Source of the DNA: Flavobacterium sp. J27 | Lineage (GTDB): Bacteria; Bacteroidota; Bacteroidia; Flavobacteriales; Flavobacteriaceae | Assembly (NCBI RefSeq): GCF_004303025.1 | Contig: NZ_PJQW01000014.1 | Coordinates: 61,772-125,771 of the forward strand | Direction: 5' to 3' | Length of the DNA stretch: 64,000 nt | Shown here: piece after piece, positions 33,504 through 42,480 of the stretch | How the letters are laid out: each line of letters opens with the position of its first letter | Numbering within the stretch: the first letter of the stretch is position 1 | Translations under genes and position numbers: made by a program | The notes under the pieces: generated by a model | What the model was told of the DNA's origin: nothing | Databases searched by the model: none | What the model saw: only the letters and a program-made list of their open reading frames with translations

Positions 33504-33511
33504 CAAAAGTA
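33504..33511 (-). promoter_or_regulatory. -7 box of recF
   Basis: Minus-strand TACTTTTG matches TAnnTTTG and lies 28 nt before the recF ATG. It is within the 270-bp divergent gap shared with the TPR gene; the rest of that gap is AT-rich with no other feature I can support. Confidence 0.55.
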
Positions 33512-33689
33512 AGAGTAAATTAAAGAATAAGTTTGTTTTTTTTGAAAAATGTAAAAAATAGCATTTAATTTTGGATTGAAAAAAGACTATAAAATAGATA
33601 GCTTATTTTAGATATGTTGTAAAATATTAGTAATAGAATTCTTGAAATACAGTCGTTATTCTGTAAATAATGATTATTTTAAAATATTT

Positions 33690-33722
33690 TTTGTGTGTGT
33701 TTGAAGAAAAATTATATTTTTG
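33690..33722 (+). promoter_or_regulatory. Promoter of the TPR-ribH genes
   Basis: TTTG (33690-33693) and TATTTTTG (33715-33722) are separated by 21 bp, within the Bacteroidota range. Transcription would start about 33728, roughly 20 nt ahead of the ATG at 33746. Confidence 0.65.
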
Positions 33723-33745
33723 CACCTCTAATAAATGTATTATAA

Positions 33746-34528
33746 ATGGCAACATATAACAAAAGAGGTTATAAAACACCAAAACCAAAAGAAGTTTTAG
33801 AAAACGAAAATGAATTTGATGAAGTGTTAGAATCGGGCGAAAGTACTACAGAAGAAGTATTTAATGCTCTTGATGCAACAGCTTCTAGAACGGAAGAATG
33901 GGTAGCAAAAAACCAGAAAGTAATTTTAGGAGTTGTAGGTGTTATAGCATTGGCAGCTATTGGATACATATTGTTTAATAAATTTGTGGCAGAACCAAAA
34001 CAAGAACAAGCATTAAACGATATTTATCAAGCGCAAGTATATTTTAATGAAGCGTTAACAAATACTCAAAATCCTGATTCATTGTTTAATTTAGCGTTAA
34101 AAGGTGGAGAAGGTAAATTAGGGTTAGTTAATTTAGCGGAACAATATTCTGGTTCAAAAGCTGGAAATATAGCAAATTACTATGCAGGAATGGCTTATTT
34201 ACATACAAAAGATTTTAAAAATGCTGAAAAATATCTTTTAGAATATAAAGCAGACGATGTGATGACTAAAGCATTGTCTTTAGGGGCTTTGGGAGATGCT
34301 TATTCAGAATTAAATAAAGTAGACGAAGCGATTAGTTCATATAAAAAAGCGGCTGAGGTAGATGAAAATGATTTTACAACACCAAAATTTTTAATGAAAG
34401 CAGCGCAGTTAGCTTATTTGAATAATAAAAAAGCCGAAGCACACGCCATGTTCACTACTATCAAAGAAAAATACGAAACTTCAAGAGAAGCAATGAATAT
34501 TGATGCTTTAATAGCAATGACCGAATAA
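33746..34528 (+). CDS. Membrane-anchored TPR protein
   Basis: A 260-residue protein: an acidic cytoplasmic N-terminus (about 1-57), one membrane helix (KVILGVVGVIALAAIGYILF), then TPR-like repeats such as AGNIANYYAGMAYLHTKDFK and KALSLGALGDAYSELNKVDE. The topology is that of YfgM/AncA-type tetratricopeptide proteins, which work at the Sec translocon, but the evidence is architectural only. It is 4 nt upstream of ribH, a conserved pairing in flavobacteria. Confidence 0.8.
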   Translation: MATYNKRGYKTPKPKEVLENENEFDEVLESGESTTEEVFNALDATASRTEEWVAKNQKVILGVVGVIALAAIGYILFNKFVAEPKQEQALNDIYQAQVYFNEALTNTQNPDSLFNLALKGGEGKLGLVNLAEQYSGSKAGNIANYYAGMAYLHTKDFKNAEKYLLEYKADDVMTKALSLGALGDAYSELNKVDEAISSYKKAAEVDENDFTTPKFLMKAAQLAYLNNKKAEAHAMFTTIKEKYETSREAMNIDALIAMTE

Positions 34529-34532
34529 GCTT

Positions 34533-35021
34533 ATGGCTACTGAAAATAAAAATTTATCTCAATACGATAAAAACACAATCCCAAATGCGAAAGATTTTCG
34601 ATTTGGGATTGTTGTTTCTGAATGGAATGATACGATAACCAACGGCCTTTTTGAAGGAGCAAAAGCTGCTTTATTGGATTGTGGGACTTTGCCAGAAAAT
34701 ATTATAAAATGGGATGTGCCTGGTAGTTTTGAATTAGTTTTTGGTTCTAAAAAAATGATTCAAACACAAAAGGTAGATTGTGTAATTGCTATTGGTTGTG
34801 TCGTTAAAGGGGAAACTATGCATTTTGAATTTGTATGTGATGGCGTAACCCAAGGAATAAAAGATTTAAATGTACAATATGATGTGCCTACTATTTTTTG
34901 TTTGCTAACGGATAATACAATGCAACAATCAATTGATAGAAGTGGTGGAAAACACGGAAATAAAGGTACAGAAGCAGCTATAGCAGCTATAAAAATGGTT
35001 GATTTAAACAAGAAGAAGTAA
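34533..35021 (+). CDS. ribH: 6,7-dimethyl-8-ribityllumazine synthase
   Basis: A 162-residue lumazine synthase with FGIVVSEWNDTITNGLFEGA, VPGSFELVFGSKKM, AIGCVVKGETMHFEFV (the catalytic His) and CLLTDNTMQQSIDRSGGKHG-type C-terminal motifs. It makes the penultimate riboflavin intermediate. A strong terminator follows. Confidence 0.96.
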   Translation: MATENKNLSQYDKNTIPNAKDFRFGIVVSEWNDTITNGLFEGAKAALLDCGTLPENIIKWDVPGSFELVFGSKKMIQTQKVDCVIAIGCVVKGETMHFEFVCDGVTQGIKDLNVQYDVPTIFCLLTDNTMQQSIDRSGGKHGNKGTEAAIAAIKMVDLNKKK

Positions 35022-35043
35022 TTTTTTTTGTTTCCATATTTTA

Positions 35044-35067
35044 AATCCCGATTTATCGGGATTTTTT
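35044..35067 (+). terminator. Intrinsic terminator after ribH
   Basis: AATCCCGAT (35044-35052) and ATCGGGATT (35055-35063) form a 9-bp stem. The two-base loop may open to four. A T-run extends to 35067. Confidence 0.8.
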
Positions 35068-35129
35068 GTTAACAAAAAATTGAGATAAAAAAGCGCAAAA
35101 ATCCTTAAATTTGAAAAAAATACTTTCGT

Positions 35130-35429
35130 ATGATTAAATTTGGAAGAGGACAATTCAAGTTGCCTAAAAATAAAAGATTTAACTATACCCCTCGTCATTA
35201 TGATGGAAAAAAAATCGATAATATTTATGATTTTGATTCTGTTATAAAGAAAGATAGAGATGCGGTAAGTTATAACGATCTTAGAGCACATTGGAGTGAT
35301 GCAAGAACAAATAGCAGAAATAGAGGAAATAGACAATTTAATCTAAGAATTTTAATTATAATTTTGGTTTTGTTGTTGCTTTTTATGTATATAATAGATT
35401 TTGATTTATCTATTTTTAAAAAACAATAA
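35130..35429 (+). CDS. Unknown basic protein with C-terminal membrane anchor
   Basis: A 99-residue protein rich in Lys, Arg, Asp and Tyr (FGRGQFKLPKNKRFNYTPRH) with one C-terminal hydrophobic helix (about 73-93, LRILIIILVLLLLFMYIIDF), so probably a tail-anchored inner-membrane protein with a charged cytoplasmic head. Relatives in flavobacteria have been labelled riboflavin synthase subunit beta, most likely because of the ribH neighbour; nothing in the sequence supports that. It abuts mutL exactly (TAA then ATG), which implies co-translation with mutL and not with ribH. Confidence 0.75.
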   Translation: MIKFGRGQFKLPKNKRFNYTPRHYDGKKIDNIYDFDSVIKKDRDAVSYNDLRAHWSDARTNSRNRGNRQFNLRILIIILVLLLLFMYIIDFDLSIFKKQ

Positions 35430-37307
35430 ATGTCTAGTATTATTCAATTATTACCCGATCATGTTGCGAATCAAATTGCTGCAGGAGAGGTGGTTCAAAG
35501 GCCTGCTTCAGTTGTAAAAGAATTACTTGAAAACGCTATTGATGCCAAAGCAACAGATATTAAACTTATTATTAAAGACGCGGGAAAAACACTAATTCAA
35601 GTTATAGATAATGGTATTGGAATGAGTGTTACCGACGCACGTTTGTGTTTTGAACGTCATGCCACTTCTAAAATTCGCCATGCTGAAGATTTATTTGATT
35701 TACATACCAAAGGTTTTAGAGGTGAAGCATTAGCTTCAATTGCAGCTATTGCGCATGTAGAATTAAAAACCAAGCAAGATCAAGAAGAATTAGGACATCA
35801 TATTATTATTGAAGGGAGTAAATTCATGTCGCAAGAAGTGGCAGTTTTACCTAAAGGGACATCTTTTTTGGTTAAAAACTTATTTTTTAATATTCCTGCT
35901 AGACGTAATTTTCTTAAATCTGAAACTGTTGAAATGAAACATATTATGGATGAGTTTCAACGTGTAGCATTGGCTCATCCTTCTATTTATTTTACTTTAA
36001 TACACAATGGTTCAGAGAATTATAATTTACCTAGTTCAAATTATAGACAACGCATTGTAAATATTTTAGGAGGGAAAACAAATGAAAAATTGGTTCCTGT
36101 TTCTGAAGATACAGAAATAGTTACGATTAGTGGTTTCATTAGTAAACCTGAATATGCTAAAAAGAGTAGAAGCGAACAATTCTTTTTTGTAAATAACCGA
36201 TTTATAAAAAGTGGTTATTTACATCACGCCATAATGAGCGCCTATGATGGTTTGTTGAAAGAAGGCAATCAACCAAGTTACTTTTTATATTTAAAAGTTC
36301 CTCCGCATACTATTGATATTAATATACATCCTACTAAAACTGAAATTAAGTTTGACGATGAGCAAGCCTTATATGCTATTTTACGTTCTTCAGTAAAGCA
36401 TAGCTTAGGACAATTTAATGTGGCACCTGTTTTAGATTTTGAAAGAGACCCAAATTTAGATACGCCTTATGAATATAAAGATAAAAGTTCGCACGCGCCA
36501 TTAATCCAGGTGGATGCTAATTTTAATCCTTTTGCAGATGAAACACCAGTTGCTAAATCTTCTAGTCCAAGTTTTTCAAGTTCGTATAGTTCCAAAGGAA
36601 ATTATGCTAAAAAAGAAACAGCTACTTCATGGGAAAGTTTGTATGTAGATTTGCGTCAGGATACCAAAGAGGTAGAAAGTATAGCGATTGAAAGTGAAGA
36701 GGTAACCGGTTCTTTCTTCGAAAGTATGGACATTAATATAACGCCATCTAGAACGTATCAAATACATAAAAAATACATTGTAAGCTCTATAAAGTCTGGA
36801 ATGCTTGTTATTGACCAAAATAAAGCGCATCAACGCATTTTATACGAGCAATATTTAGCTAATATTACGGTGAAGAAAGCATCTAGTCAACAGTTACTAT
36901 TTCCTTTGGAATTACATTTTACCAAGGAAGAGTTGCTGTTTATTAAAGAATTACTACCTTCATTAGAAAATACTGGTTTTATTTTTGATGAAATTGGTAA
37001 GGAGCGTATTCAAATTATTGGGATACCAGTTTCGATTCAAGAAAGCGAAGTAAGTATATTGTTAGAAGAATTAATCAATGGTTTACAAACTAATGTCCCA
37101 GAAAGTAGCTTTTGCCTGAATGATGGTATTGCTAAAACGATGGCTAAAAGTGTGGCTGTAAAAACAGGAACTTACTTAACCGAATTGGAACAAGAAAACT
37201 TAGTAAATAGTTTATTTGCATGTAAAGACCCTAATGTGTCTCCTTTTAATAGACCCACTTTTATTACGATAAGTGTTGAAGATTTAGATAAAAAATTTGC
37301 ATTATGA
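35430..37307 (+). CDS. mutL: DNA mismatch repair protein MutL
   Basis: A 625-residue MutL. The GHKL ATPase motifs are intact: ELLENAIDAKA, DNGIGM, TKGFRGEALASIAA, and KGTSFLVKNLFFNIPARRNF. After a low-complexity Ser/Lys linker (about 370-410) comes the C-terminal dimerisation domain. The nuclease motif DQHA-x2-E-x4-E reads DQNKAHQRILYE and the CPHGRP-type metal motif reads SPFNRP, so key metal ligands appear to be missing and the protein is probably not a nicking endonuclease. It is flanked by an abutting unknown gene and an overlapping rhomboid gene (ATGA). Confidence 0.95.
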   Translation: MSSIIQLLPDHVANQIAAGEVVQRPASVVKELLENAIDAKATDIKLIIKDAGKTLIQVIDNGIGMSVTDARLCFERHATSKIRHAEDLFDLHTKGFRGEALASIAAIAHVELKTKQDQEELGHHIIIEGSKFMSQEVAVLPKGTSFLVKNLFFNIPARRNFLKSETVEMKHIMDEFQRVALAHPSIYFTLIHNGSENYNLPSSNYRQRIVNILGGKTNEKLVPVSEDTEIVTISGFISKPEYAKKSRSEQFFFVNNRFIKSGYLHHAIMSAYDGLLKEGNQPSYFLYLKVPPHTIDINIHPTKTEIKFDDEQALYAILRSSVKHSLGQFNVAPVLDFERDPNLDTPYEYKDKSSHAPLIQVDANFNPFADETPVAKSSSPSFSSSYSSKGNYAKKETATSWESLYVDLRQDTKEVESIAIESEEVTGSFFESMDINITPSRTYQIHKKYIVSSIKSGMLVIDQNKAHQRILYEQYLANITVKKASSQQLLFPLELHFTKEELLFIKELLPSLENTGFIFDEIGKERIQIIGIPVSIQESEVSILLEELINGLQTNVPESSFCLNDGIAKTMAKSVAVKTGTYLTELEQENLVNSLFACKDPNVSPFNRPTFITISVEDLDKKFAL

Positions 37308-38059
37308 TAAGAATGACTGAAATGGTTAAACATTTGTTAATCATTAATATTATATTTTATATTGGAACGTATTTGGTTCCTATTTCTTATGATTTATTAG
37401 CGTTGCATTATTTTGAAAACAATCAATTTCGTTTGTGGCAACCTATAACCCATCTGTTTATGCATTCAGGTTTTGGGCATATCTTCTTCAATATGTTAGT
37501 TTTGGTTTTATTTGGTTCGGTTGTAGAATATTTTTTAGGAGATAAAAAGTTTTTATTTCTGTATTTTTCATGTGGAATAGGAGCATTTATATTACAGGTA
37601 GTTATAAATTATTTTGAATTTCATCATAGTTTAAATATTTTAATTGATAATGGAATTAGTAAAAATGAAATATATCAAACCTTAAATGCAACCAAGTATA
37701 GCACAATTTGGAATGAATATTTATCGAAAAGTAATTTTAATGGGTTGGTCTCAACTTTTGTCTCAACTTCGGTAGGAGCTTCTGGTGCTATTTCTGGGCT
37801 AATGGTTGCATTTGTATTTTTAGATCCAAATAGAGAAATGACTTTATTCCCTTTCCCAATTCCTATAAAAGCTAAATATTTGATTAGTGGTTATTTTGTA
37901 ATGGATTTATTTATGGGATTGCAAGGAAGTTCTTTGTTTGGAAAAGGAGAAAACACTTTTATTGGACATTTTGCTCACTTAGGAGGAGCAATAACAGGAT
38001 TTCTTATGATGTGGTATTGGAAAAAGAATCAGTTTAATAAAAATCGTTGGGATAGATAA
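37304..38059 (+). CDS. Rhomboid-family intramembrane serine protease (first of two)
   Basis: A 251-residue protein with six or more membrane helices, the first being HLLIINIIFYIGTYL. The catalytic Ser is in VGASGAISGLM, the His in FAHLGGAITGFL, and the HSGFGHIFFNMLVL motif is the helix-2 His-x-x-x-Asn oxyanion region. It cleaves membrane proteins within the bilayer. The ATG overlaps the mutL stop (ATGA); a start at 37313 would also work. Followed directly by a second rhomboid. Confidence 0.92.
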   Translation: MIRMTEMVKHLLIINIIFYIGTYLVPISYDLLALHYFENNQFRLWQPITHLFMHSGFGHIFFNMLVLVLFGSVVEYFLGDKKFLFLYFSCGIGAFILQVVINYFEFHHSLNILIDNGISKNEIYQTLNATKYSTIWNEYLSKSNFNGLVSTFVSTSVGASGAISGLMVAFVFLDPNREMTLFPFPIPIKAKYLISGYFVMDLFMGLQGSSLFGKGENTFIGHFAHLGGAITGFLMMWYWKKNQFNKNRWDR

Positions 38060-38070
38060 TATATATAGTT

Positions 38071-38934
38071 ATGAATGTTTTTCAGGATTTTAAGAACGAA
38101 TATAGGTTAGGAGGTTTAGTTCAAAAAATTATCTTTTGGAATGCAGGGATTTTTATTCTTGTTTCATTAATGAACATGCTAATAAAAGTGTCACAAGTTA
38201 GTTTTGATTTTTCTGAATATATTGCTTTACCATCTCTCTTTGGTAAATTTATTACTAGGTTTTGGACTCTTTTTACTTATATGTTTATTCATTTCGATTT
38301 TCTTCATTTATTGTTTAACTGTATAGTACTTTGGTTTGCTTCTCGCTATTTTTTATATTATTTTACTCAGAAGCAATTCTCAACAGTTTATTTTGTTGGT
38401 GGTATTTTTGCTGGAGTTGTTTTTTTAGTATATTATCAAATTATTGGCGAGTATTCTTATTTAATAGGAGCAAGTGGAGCCATTTTTGCTGTATTAATGG
38501 CTGTTACAATATATGCACCGTATACTCAAGTAGGTTTTTTTTCATTAGATTTTATCAAACTTTGGCATATCAGTTTTTTTATTTTGTTTTTAGATTTTAT
38601 TCAAATGCCTTTTGGGAATTTTGGAGGTCATTTAGCGCATTTCGGAGGAGCATTTTTTGGTTTTCTATATGTTAAATTACTACAAAATGGAACCGATTTA
38701 TCTAAAGGAATCTCTAAATTGCAAGATGTTTTTGAAACAATAATAACACCAAAAAAGAAAACACCATTTAAGGTGCATAAAAATAATAATCAAAGACCTC
38801 GTTTTTCTAATGAGACCAAAGAAAAAGATGTTCATCAAAAGAAAATAGACGATATTTTAGATAAAATAAGCAAATCAGGGTATGATAGCTTGAGCAAGGA
38901 AGAAAAAGAGTTTTTATTTAAAGCTGGAAAATAG
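38071..38934 (+). CDS. Rhomboid-family intramembrane serine protease (second of two)
   Basis: A 287-residue paralogue-like rhomboid with HFDFLHLLFNCIVLWF, the catalytic Ser in IGASGAIFAVLM and the His in GGHLAHFGGAFFGFL. A charged cytoplasmic tail of about 80 residues ends in DILDKISKSGYDSLSKEEKE and occurs in many flavobacterial rhomboids. The tandem arrangement may allow division of labour or a heterodimer; this is not known. Stop codon and next start are adjacent (TAG then TTG). Confidence 0.92.
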   Translation: MNVFQDFKNEYRLGGLVQKIIFWNAGIFILVSLMNMLIKVSQVSFDFSEYIALPSLFGKFITRFWTLFTYMFIHFDFLHLLFNCIVLWFASRYFLYYFTQKQFSTVYFVGGIFAGVVFLVYYQIIGEYSYLIGASGAIFAVLMAVTIYAPYTQVGFFSLDFIKLWHISFFILFLDFIQMPFGNFGGHLAHFGGAFFGFLYVKLLQNGTDLSKGISKLQDVFETIITPKKKTPFKVHKNNNQRPRFSNETKEKDVHQKKIDDILDKISKSGYDSLSKEEKEFLFKAGK

Positions 38935-39984
38935 TTGAAAAGAGAATCGTTAATAAGTAGAGTTGCTTTTTTTTGTAATAAGGTTTTGGCTTTACTAACA
39001 TTTCTCGCATATATTTTACCTTTTCTTGCGCCAAATTTATTTCCTTTTTTAAGTGTTTTAACGTTGCTTTTGCCGTTATTTTTAATTTTAAATGTTGCTT
39101 TTTTTATTATTTGGGTACTTCAATTGAAAAGAAAAATGGTGCTTTCTGGCATCGTACTTTTAATAGGGATTACTTTCTTAGGAAAACTTTATCGTTTTAA
39201 TGCTGTTGCTTTGGACACAGAACCAGATGATTTTGTGGTTATGAGTTACAATGTGAGATTGTTTAATAAGTATGAATGGTTACCAAATAAGAAGGTACCA
39301 AATGATATTTCAGATGTAATTCAAGATTATAATCCTGATATTTTATGTTTACAAGAGTTTACACCTAATGAAGATGTAAGGTTAAGAAATTTTCCATACA
39401 AGAAAATTTATCTAAAAGGAGATAAAAATAAATATGGACAAGCTATTTATTCAAAATATGAAATTGTAAACACGGGTAAAATCGTTTTTCCTAATTCTAC
39501 TAATAATGTTATTTTTGCCGATATACTCAAGAAAAATGATACTATAAGGGTTTATAGCATGCATTTACAATCGGTTAAAATTAGCACTGATATTCACGAA
39601 AAATTAGACGAAAGTAAGTCTAAGTTTATTTTTAAACGCATTAGTGAAGCTTTTAAACAACAACAATTACAATCGGAATTAATTAAAAACCATTATGACA
39701 GTTGTTCTTATGCGAAAATCATTTGTGGAGATATGAACAACAGTGCTTTTTCATATGTTTACAGGAATATAAAAGGGAAAATGAAAGATGCTTTTGAAGA
39801 AGCGGGTTTTGGTTTTGGAACCTCTTATAATTTTAAATATTATCCAGCCAGAATAGATTATGTATTTGTTGAAGATTCTTTTGTCGTAAAAGAATTTATA
39901 ACTAACAACCAAGTTAAACTTAGCGATCATTTTCCTGTTATAACGCGACTTAAAAAAGTTGAACTAGAAAAAAATGAAAAGTAA
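38935..39984 (+). CDS. Membrane-anchored endonuclease/exonuclease/phosphatase family protein
   Basis: A 349-residue protein from a TTG start that directly abuts the upstream stop; a later ATG would cut off the membrane helices. Three N-terminal hydrophobic helices (about 8-95) are followed by an EEP domain: VVMSYNVRLFN, LCLQEFTP (catalytic Glu), ICGDMNNSAFSY (Asp/Asn) and the terminal LSDHFPVIT (His). Substrates in this superfamily range from DNA to sphingolipids, so specificity is open. It closes the mutL-rhomboid unit and is convergent with wbqC. Confidence 0.88.
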   Translation: MKRESLISRVAFFCNKVLALLTFLAYILPFLAPNLFPFLSVLTLLLPLFLILNVAFFIIWVLQLKRKMVLSGIVLLIGITFLGKLYRFNAVALDTEPDDFVVMSYNVRLFNKYEWLPNKKVPNDISDVIQDYNPDILCLQEFTPNEDVRLRNFPYKKIYLKGDKNKYGQAIYSKYEIVNTGKIVFPNSTNNVIFADILKKNDTIRVYSMHLQSVKISTDIHEKLDESKSKFIFKRISEAFKQQQLQSELIKNHYDSCSYAKIICGDMNNSAFSYVYRNIKGKMKDAFEEAGFGFGTSYNFKYYPARIDYVFVEDSFVVKEFITNNQVKLSDHFPVITRLKKVELEKNEK

Positions 39985-39985
39985 T

Positions 39986-40597
39986 TTATAGTTTTTGTTC
40001 TAGTAAATAGGTCTTTGAATGCCTTCCTTCATTAAATAAAAGATCTAAGATACTTAAATTTGGTATAAAGCCCTTCTTTTCATTAAATACTTGTGTGTAA
40101 GCCTCATTAATAAAAGTGTCTTTTTTACCGTTAACTAAAGGCCTGAAATCGGTAAAGTGTTCTACATCATGAAAATACTCTTTCGTAGTGTTGTAAGGCA
40201 ATGTAATGCCTAAACAAGCATTGATAATTTCAAATATTTCAAAATTTAAATCCATCATGAAATTATGTTTTTTTTCGAAAATTGGTCGAATATCATCTTC
40301 AAAAAACTCAAAAAAAGGAGATGTTCTATAAGCTGCTTCTAATGATTTAAAATGGTTTTTTTGCCAATCAAAAGCATCTTCAATTTTAGTGTCTTTAAAT
40401 TTTTGATGTTCTTCTTTACTGTGTTTTAAAGGAATATTTAACATCTGAATACCATTCGGACTGTAGACATACATTCTATTACGATTGGTTTGCTTTTGAA
40501 AATTATCTTCTATTTCAAAAGTAATTGTTTCTGCTTGTAGTAAAGCGGTATAATGACTTATTGAAGGAAAATAGGTAGGATGTAATAAAATATTCAT
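39986..40597 (-). CDS. WbqC family protein
   Basis: A 203-residue WbqC-like protein. It opens with LLHPTYFPSISHYTALLQAE and has FQKQTNRNRMYVYSPNGIQM and FDWQKNHFKSLEAAYRTSPF as family signatures. WbqC proteins are found in O-antigen and glycan clusters and are thought to add or remove groups on sugars, but the reaction is not firmly known. Here it lies beside lepB in a conserved housekeeping block. Confidence 0.85.
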   Translation of the reverse strand: MNILLHPTYFPSISHYTALLQAETITFEIEDNFQKQTNRNRMYVYSPNGIQMLNIPLKHSKEEHQKFKDTKIEDAFDWQKNHFKSLEAAYRTSPFFEFFEDDIRPIFEKKHNFMMDLNFEIFEIINACLGITLPYNTTKEYFHDVEHFTDFRPLVNGKKDTFINEAYTQVFNEKKGFIPNLSILDLLFNEGRHSKTYLLEQKL

Positions 40598-40624
40598 TCT
40601 GTTGATGGTGTTTTATTTAAAAAG

Positions 40625-40657
40625 CAAGAGTTTATATTTTTACAATATAAACTCTTG
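40625..40657 (-). terminator. Intrinsic terminator after lepB
   Basis: CAAGAGTTTATATT (40625-40638) and AATATAAACTCTTG (40644-40657) form a perfect 14-bp stem with a 5-nt loop; read on the minus strand it is followed by CTTTTTAAAT. It sits between lepB and wbqC, which are both on the minus strand. Confidence 0.75.
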
Positions 40658-40675
40658 AGTTATTTGATATTATTT

Positions 40676-42388
40676 TTATTTAATAGCTTTCTCTTTTTTT
40701 CTTTTTTTGTAGAAATATTCACCTACAAAATATAAAGCTAGTAAAATTAAAAAGTATTTAAAATAAGATTTAGGTTGACCTTCACCAGATACCGTTGTAA
40801 ATAATCGTTCCCAACGAATTTTATTCAATCCTTGTCCATTAGAATTATAACTCATCCAAATAAATACTGGCTTTCCTACGATATGATTTTCTGGAGTATA
40901 TCCAAAATAACGAGCATCTAATGAATTATGACGATTATCTCCCATCATCCAATAATAATCTTGTTTAAAAGTGTATTGATTGGTTACTTGTCCGTTAATT
41001 TTAATTTGATCTCCGTTAGCTTCAAGTGTATTTCCTTCATATTCTGTAATTATAATTTTATAAAGCGGAAGTGTTTCTTTAGTTAATGCTACCGTTTTTC
41101 CAGCTTCAGGAATATAAATTGGACCAAAATTGTCTCCGTTCCAGTCCCTTGTTTTGGATGGTTTGCCGTCTTTAAAATCTGGGAAAACACCATCTTCAGC
41201 ACCTTTTCTAATTTGTCTTGTTGTAGACCTGATTCTAGAATCAGATTTCATTTTTTCTACTTTTTCAAAGGTTAAGTTACCAAGGATATAATTAGTGGCT
41301 ACTTTTAAATTTAATTTATCGAATATTTCTTGAGAAATACTTCCTGTAATTACAGATGTCTTTAAGTCTCTATCCACTTCTTCCATTCCGTAATTGTCTA
41401 TCAATAATTTTTTTACTTCGGGCTTATCCCAAACTGCATTATCAATTTCAAAAACGTAACCTGTTTCTGTAATATCATAATCGTTTAATAGGCCTTGACT
41501 TATTGGGTCTTTGGTTTTTATAACGTGAAAATATTGAGGTTTGGCTCTTTCTGGTAAAATAAGTTCTTTACCGTTTATAAACACAATTCCATCTTTAATT
41601 TCTAAAGAATCTCCGGCAATACCTACACATCTTTTAACGTAATTGGTTTTTTTATCAATAGGTTTGTCTATTCTTCTATTTGAAGGATGATACATGTTGT
41701 CTAAGGTGTCTCTTGGCCAGTTGAAGACGACAATGTCATTATTTTTAATTTTTTCTAATTTAGGAAATCTAAAATAAGGTAATTGTGGTTTTTTTAGATA
41801 CGATAATGAACCAGTTAAAGGAATAGAATCGTGAACCATGGGTGCAGCTATTGGTGTCATAGGAGTTCTAGCACCATAATTAAATTTACTTACAAAAAGA
41901 AAATCACCTATTAGTAACGATTTTTCTAAAGAAGAAGTAGGAATTACATAAGGTTGTATAAAATAAGTATGCACAAATGTAGCTACAATAATAGCAAAAG
42001 CTAATGAACCTAAGGTGTCCATTGCTCTTGTAGGAGCTTTTAAATCACGATTGGCGTGATATGTAACTTCTTGACTGTAATTTACATAAAGAATATATAA
42101 GCCAAGAGTAGCAATACCTAGTACCATGTCTAGGGTTGTTTTTTTACCAAATGTTCGCAATGTTTCTATCCAAATGATGGGAAACATAAATAAATTAATA
42201 ATAGGAATGAAAAGCAACAGGGTCCACCATGTAGGTCTATTGATGATTTTCATTAATACTATAGCATTGTAAATTGGAGCAAAAGCTTCCCATGACTTTC
42301 TACCTGCTTTTGTATATAATTTCCAAGTACCTAAACCATGTATGACTTGTACTATTAAGATAAATAATAACCAACCTTGTACTGACAT
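40676..42388 (-). CDS. lepB: Signal peptidase I
   Basis: I start this 570-residue protein at ATG 42388 (MSVQGWLLFILIVQVIHGLG), 18 codons inside the longest frame, by matching the usual flavobacterial N-terminus. Several N-terminal hydrophobic helices precede the protease: the catalytic Ser in PTSSLEKSLLIGDFL, the general-base Lys in NYVKRCVGIAGDSLEIKDG, and MMGDNRHNSLDARYFG near the end. About 200 residues are inserted between the catalytic Lys region and the last motif, making it roughly twice the length of short-type enzymes; long forms are common in Bacteroidota. It cleaves signal peptides of exported proteins. Confidence 0.93.
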   Translation of the reverse strand: MSVQGWLLFILIVQVIHGLGTWKLYTKAGRKSWEAFAPIYNAIVLMKIINRPTWWTLLLFIPIINLFMFPIIWIETLRTFGKKTTLDMVLGIATLGLYILYVNYSQEVTYHANRDLKAPTRAMDTLGSLAFAIIVATFVHTYFIQPYVIPTSSLEKSLLIGDFLFVSKFNYGARTPMTPIAAPMVHDSIPLTGSLSYLKKPQLPYFRFPKLEKIKNNDIVVFNWPRDTLDNMYHPSNRRIDKPIDKKTNYVKRCVGIAGDSLEIKDGIVFINGKELILPERAKPQYFHVIKTKDPISQGLLNDYDITETGYVFEIDNAVWDKPEVKKLLIDNYGMEEVDRDLKTSVITGSISQEIFDKLNLKVATNYILGNLTFEKVEKMKSDSRIRSTTRQIRKGAEDGVFPDFKDGKPSKTRDWNGDNFGPIYIPEAGKTVALTKETLPLYKIIITEYEGNTLEANGDQIKINGQVTNQYTFKQDYYWMMGDNRHNSLDARYFGYTPENHIVGKPVFIWMSYNSNGQGLNKIRWERLFTTVSGEGQPKSYFKYFLILLALYFVGEYFYKKRKKEKAIK

Positions 42389-42462
42389 TTTTATTTTATT
42401 TAATTGTTTAATTTGTTTAAAGTTTAAGAGTTTAAACTTCAAAGCAATTATTATGTTTTTAT

Positions 42463-42480
42463 CTTTCTAACTTCTAACTT
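42463..42480. repeat. Heptamer repeat spanning the dapB stop codon
   Basis: On the minus strand AAGTTAGAAGTTAGAAAG repeats the GAAGTTA unit of 27987-28018. The dapB TAG stop and its last Leu-Ser codons are made from this repeat, so it seems to have grown into the 3' end of the gene. Confidence 0.65.

Noticed and set aside
35121..35128. TACTTTCG one base ahead of the 35130 ATG, promoter-like
   Set aside because: Transcription from it would start inside the gene, and no -33 element is present; kept as coincidence.
41515..41535. ACGTGAAA in lepB, resembling half of a parS site
   Set aside because: Only one half of the palindrome is present, so it is not a credible ParB site.
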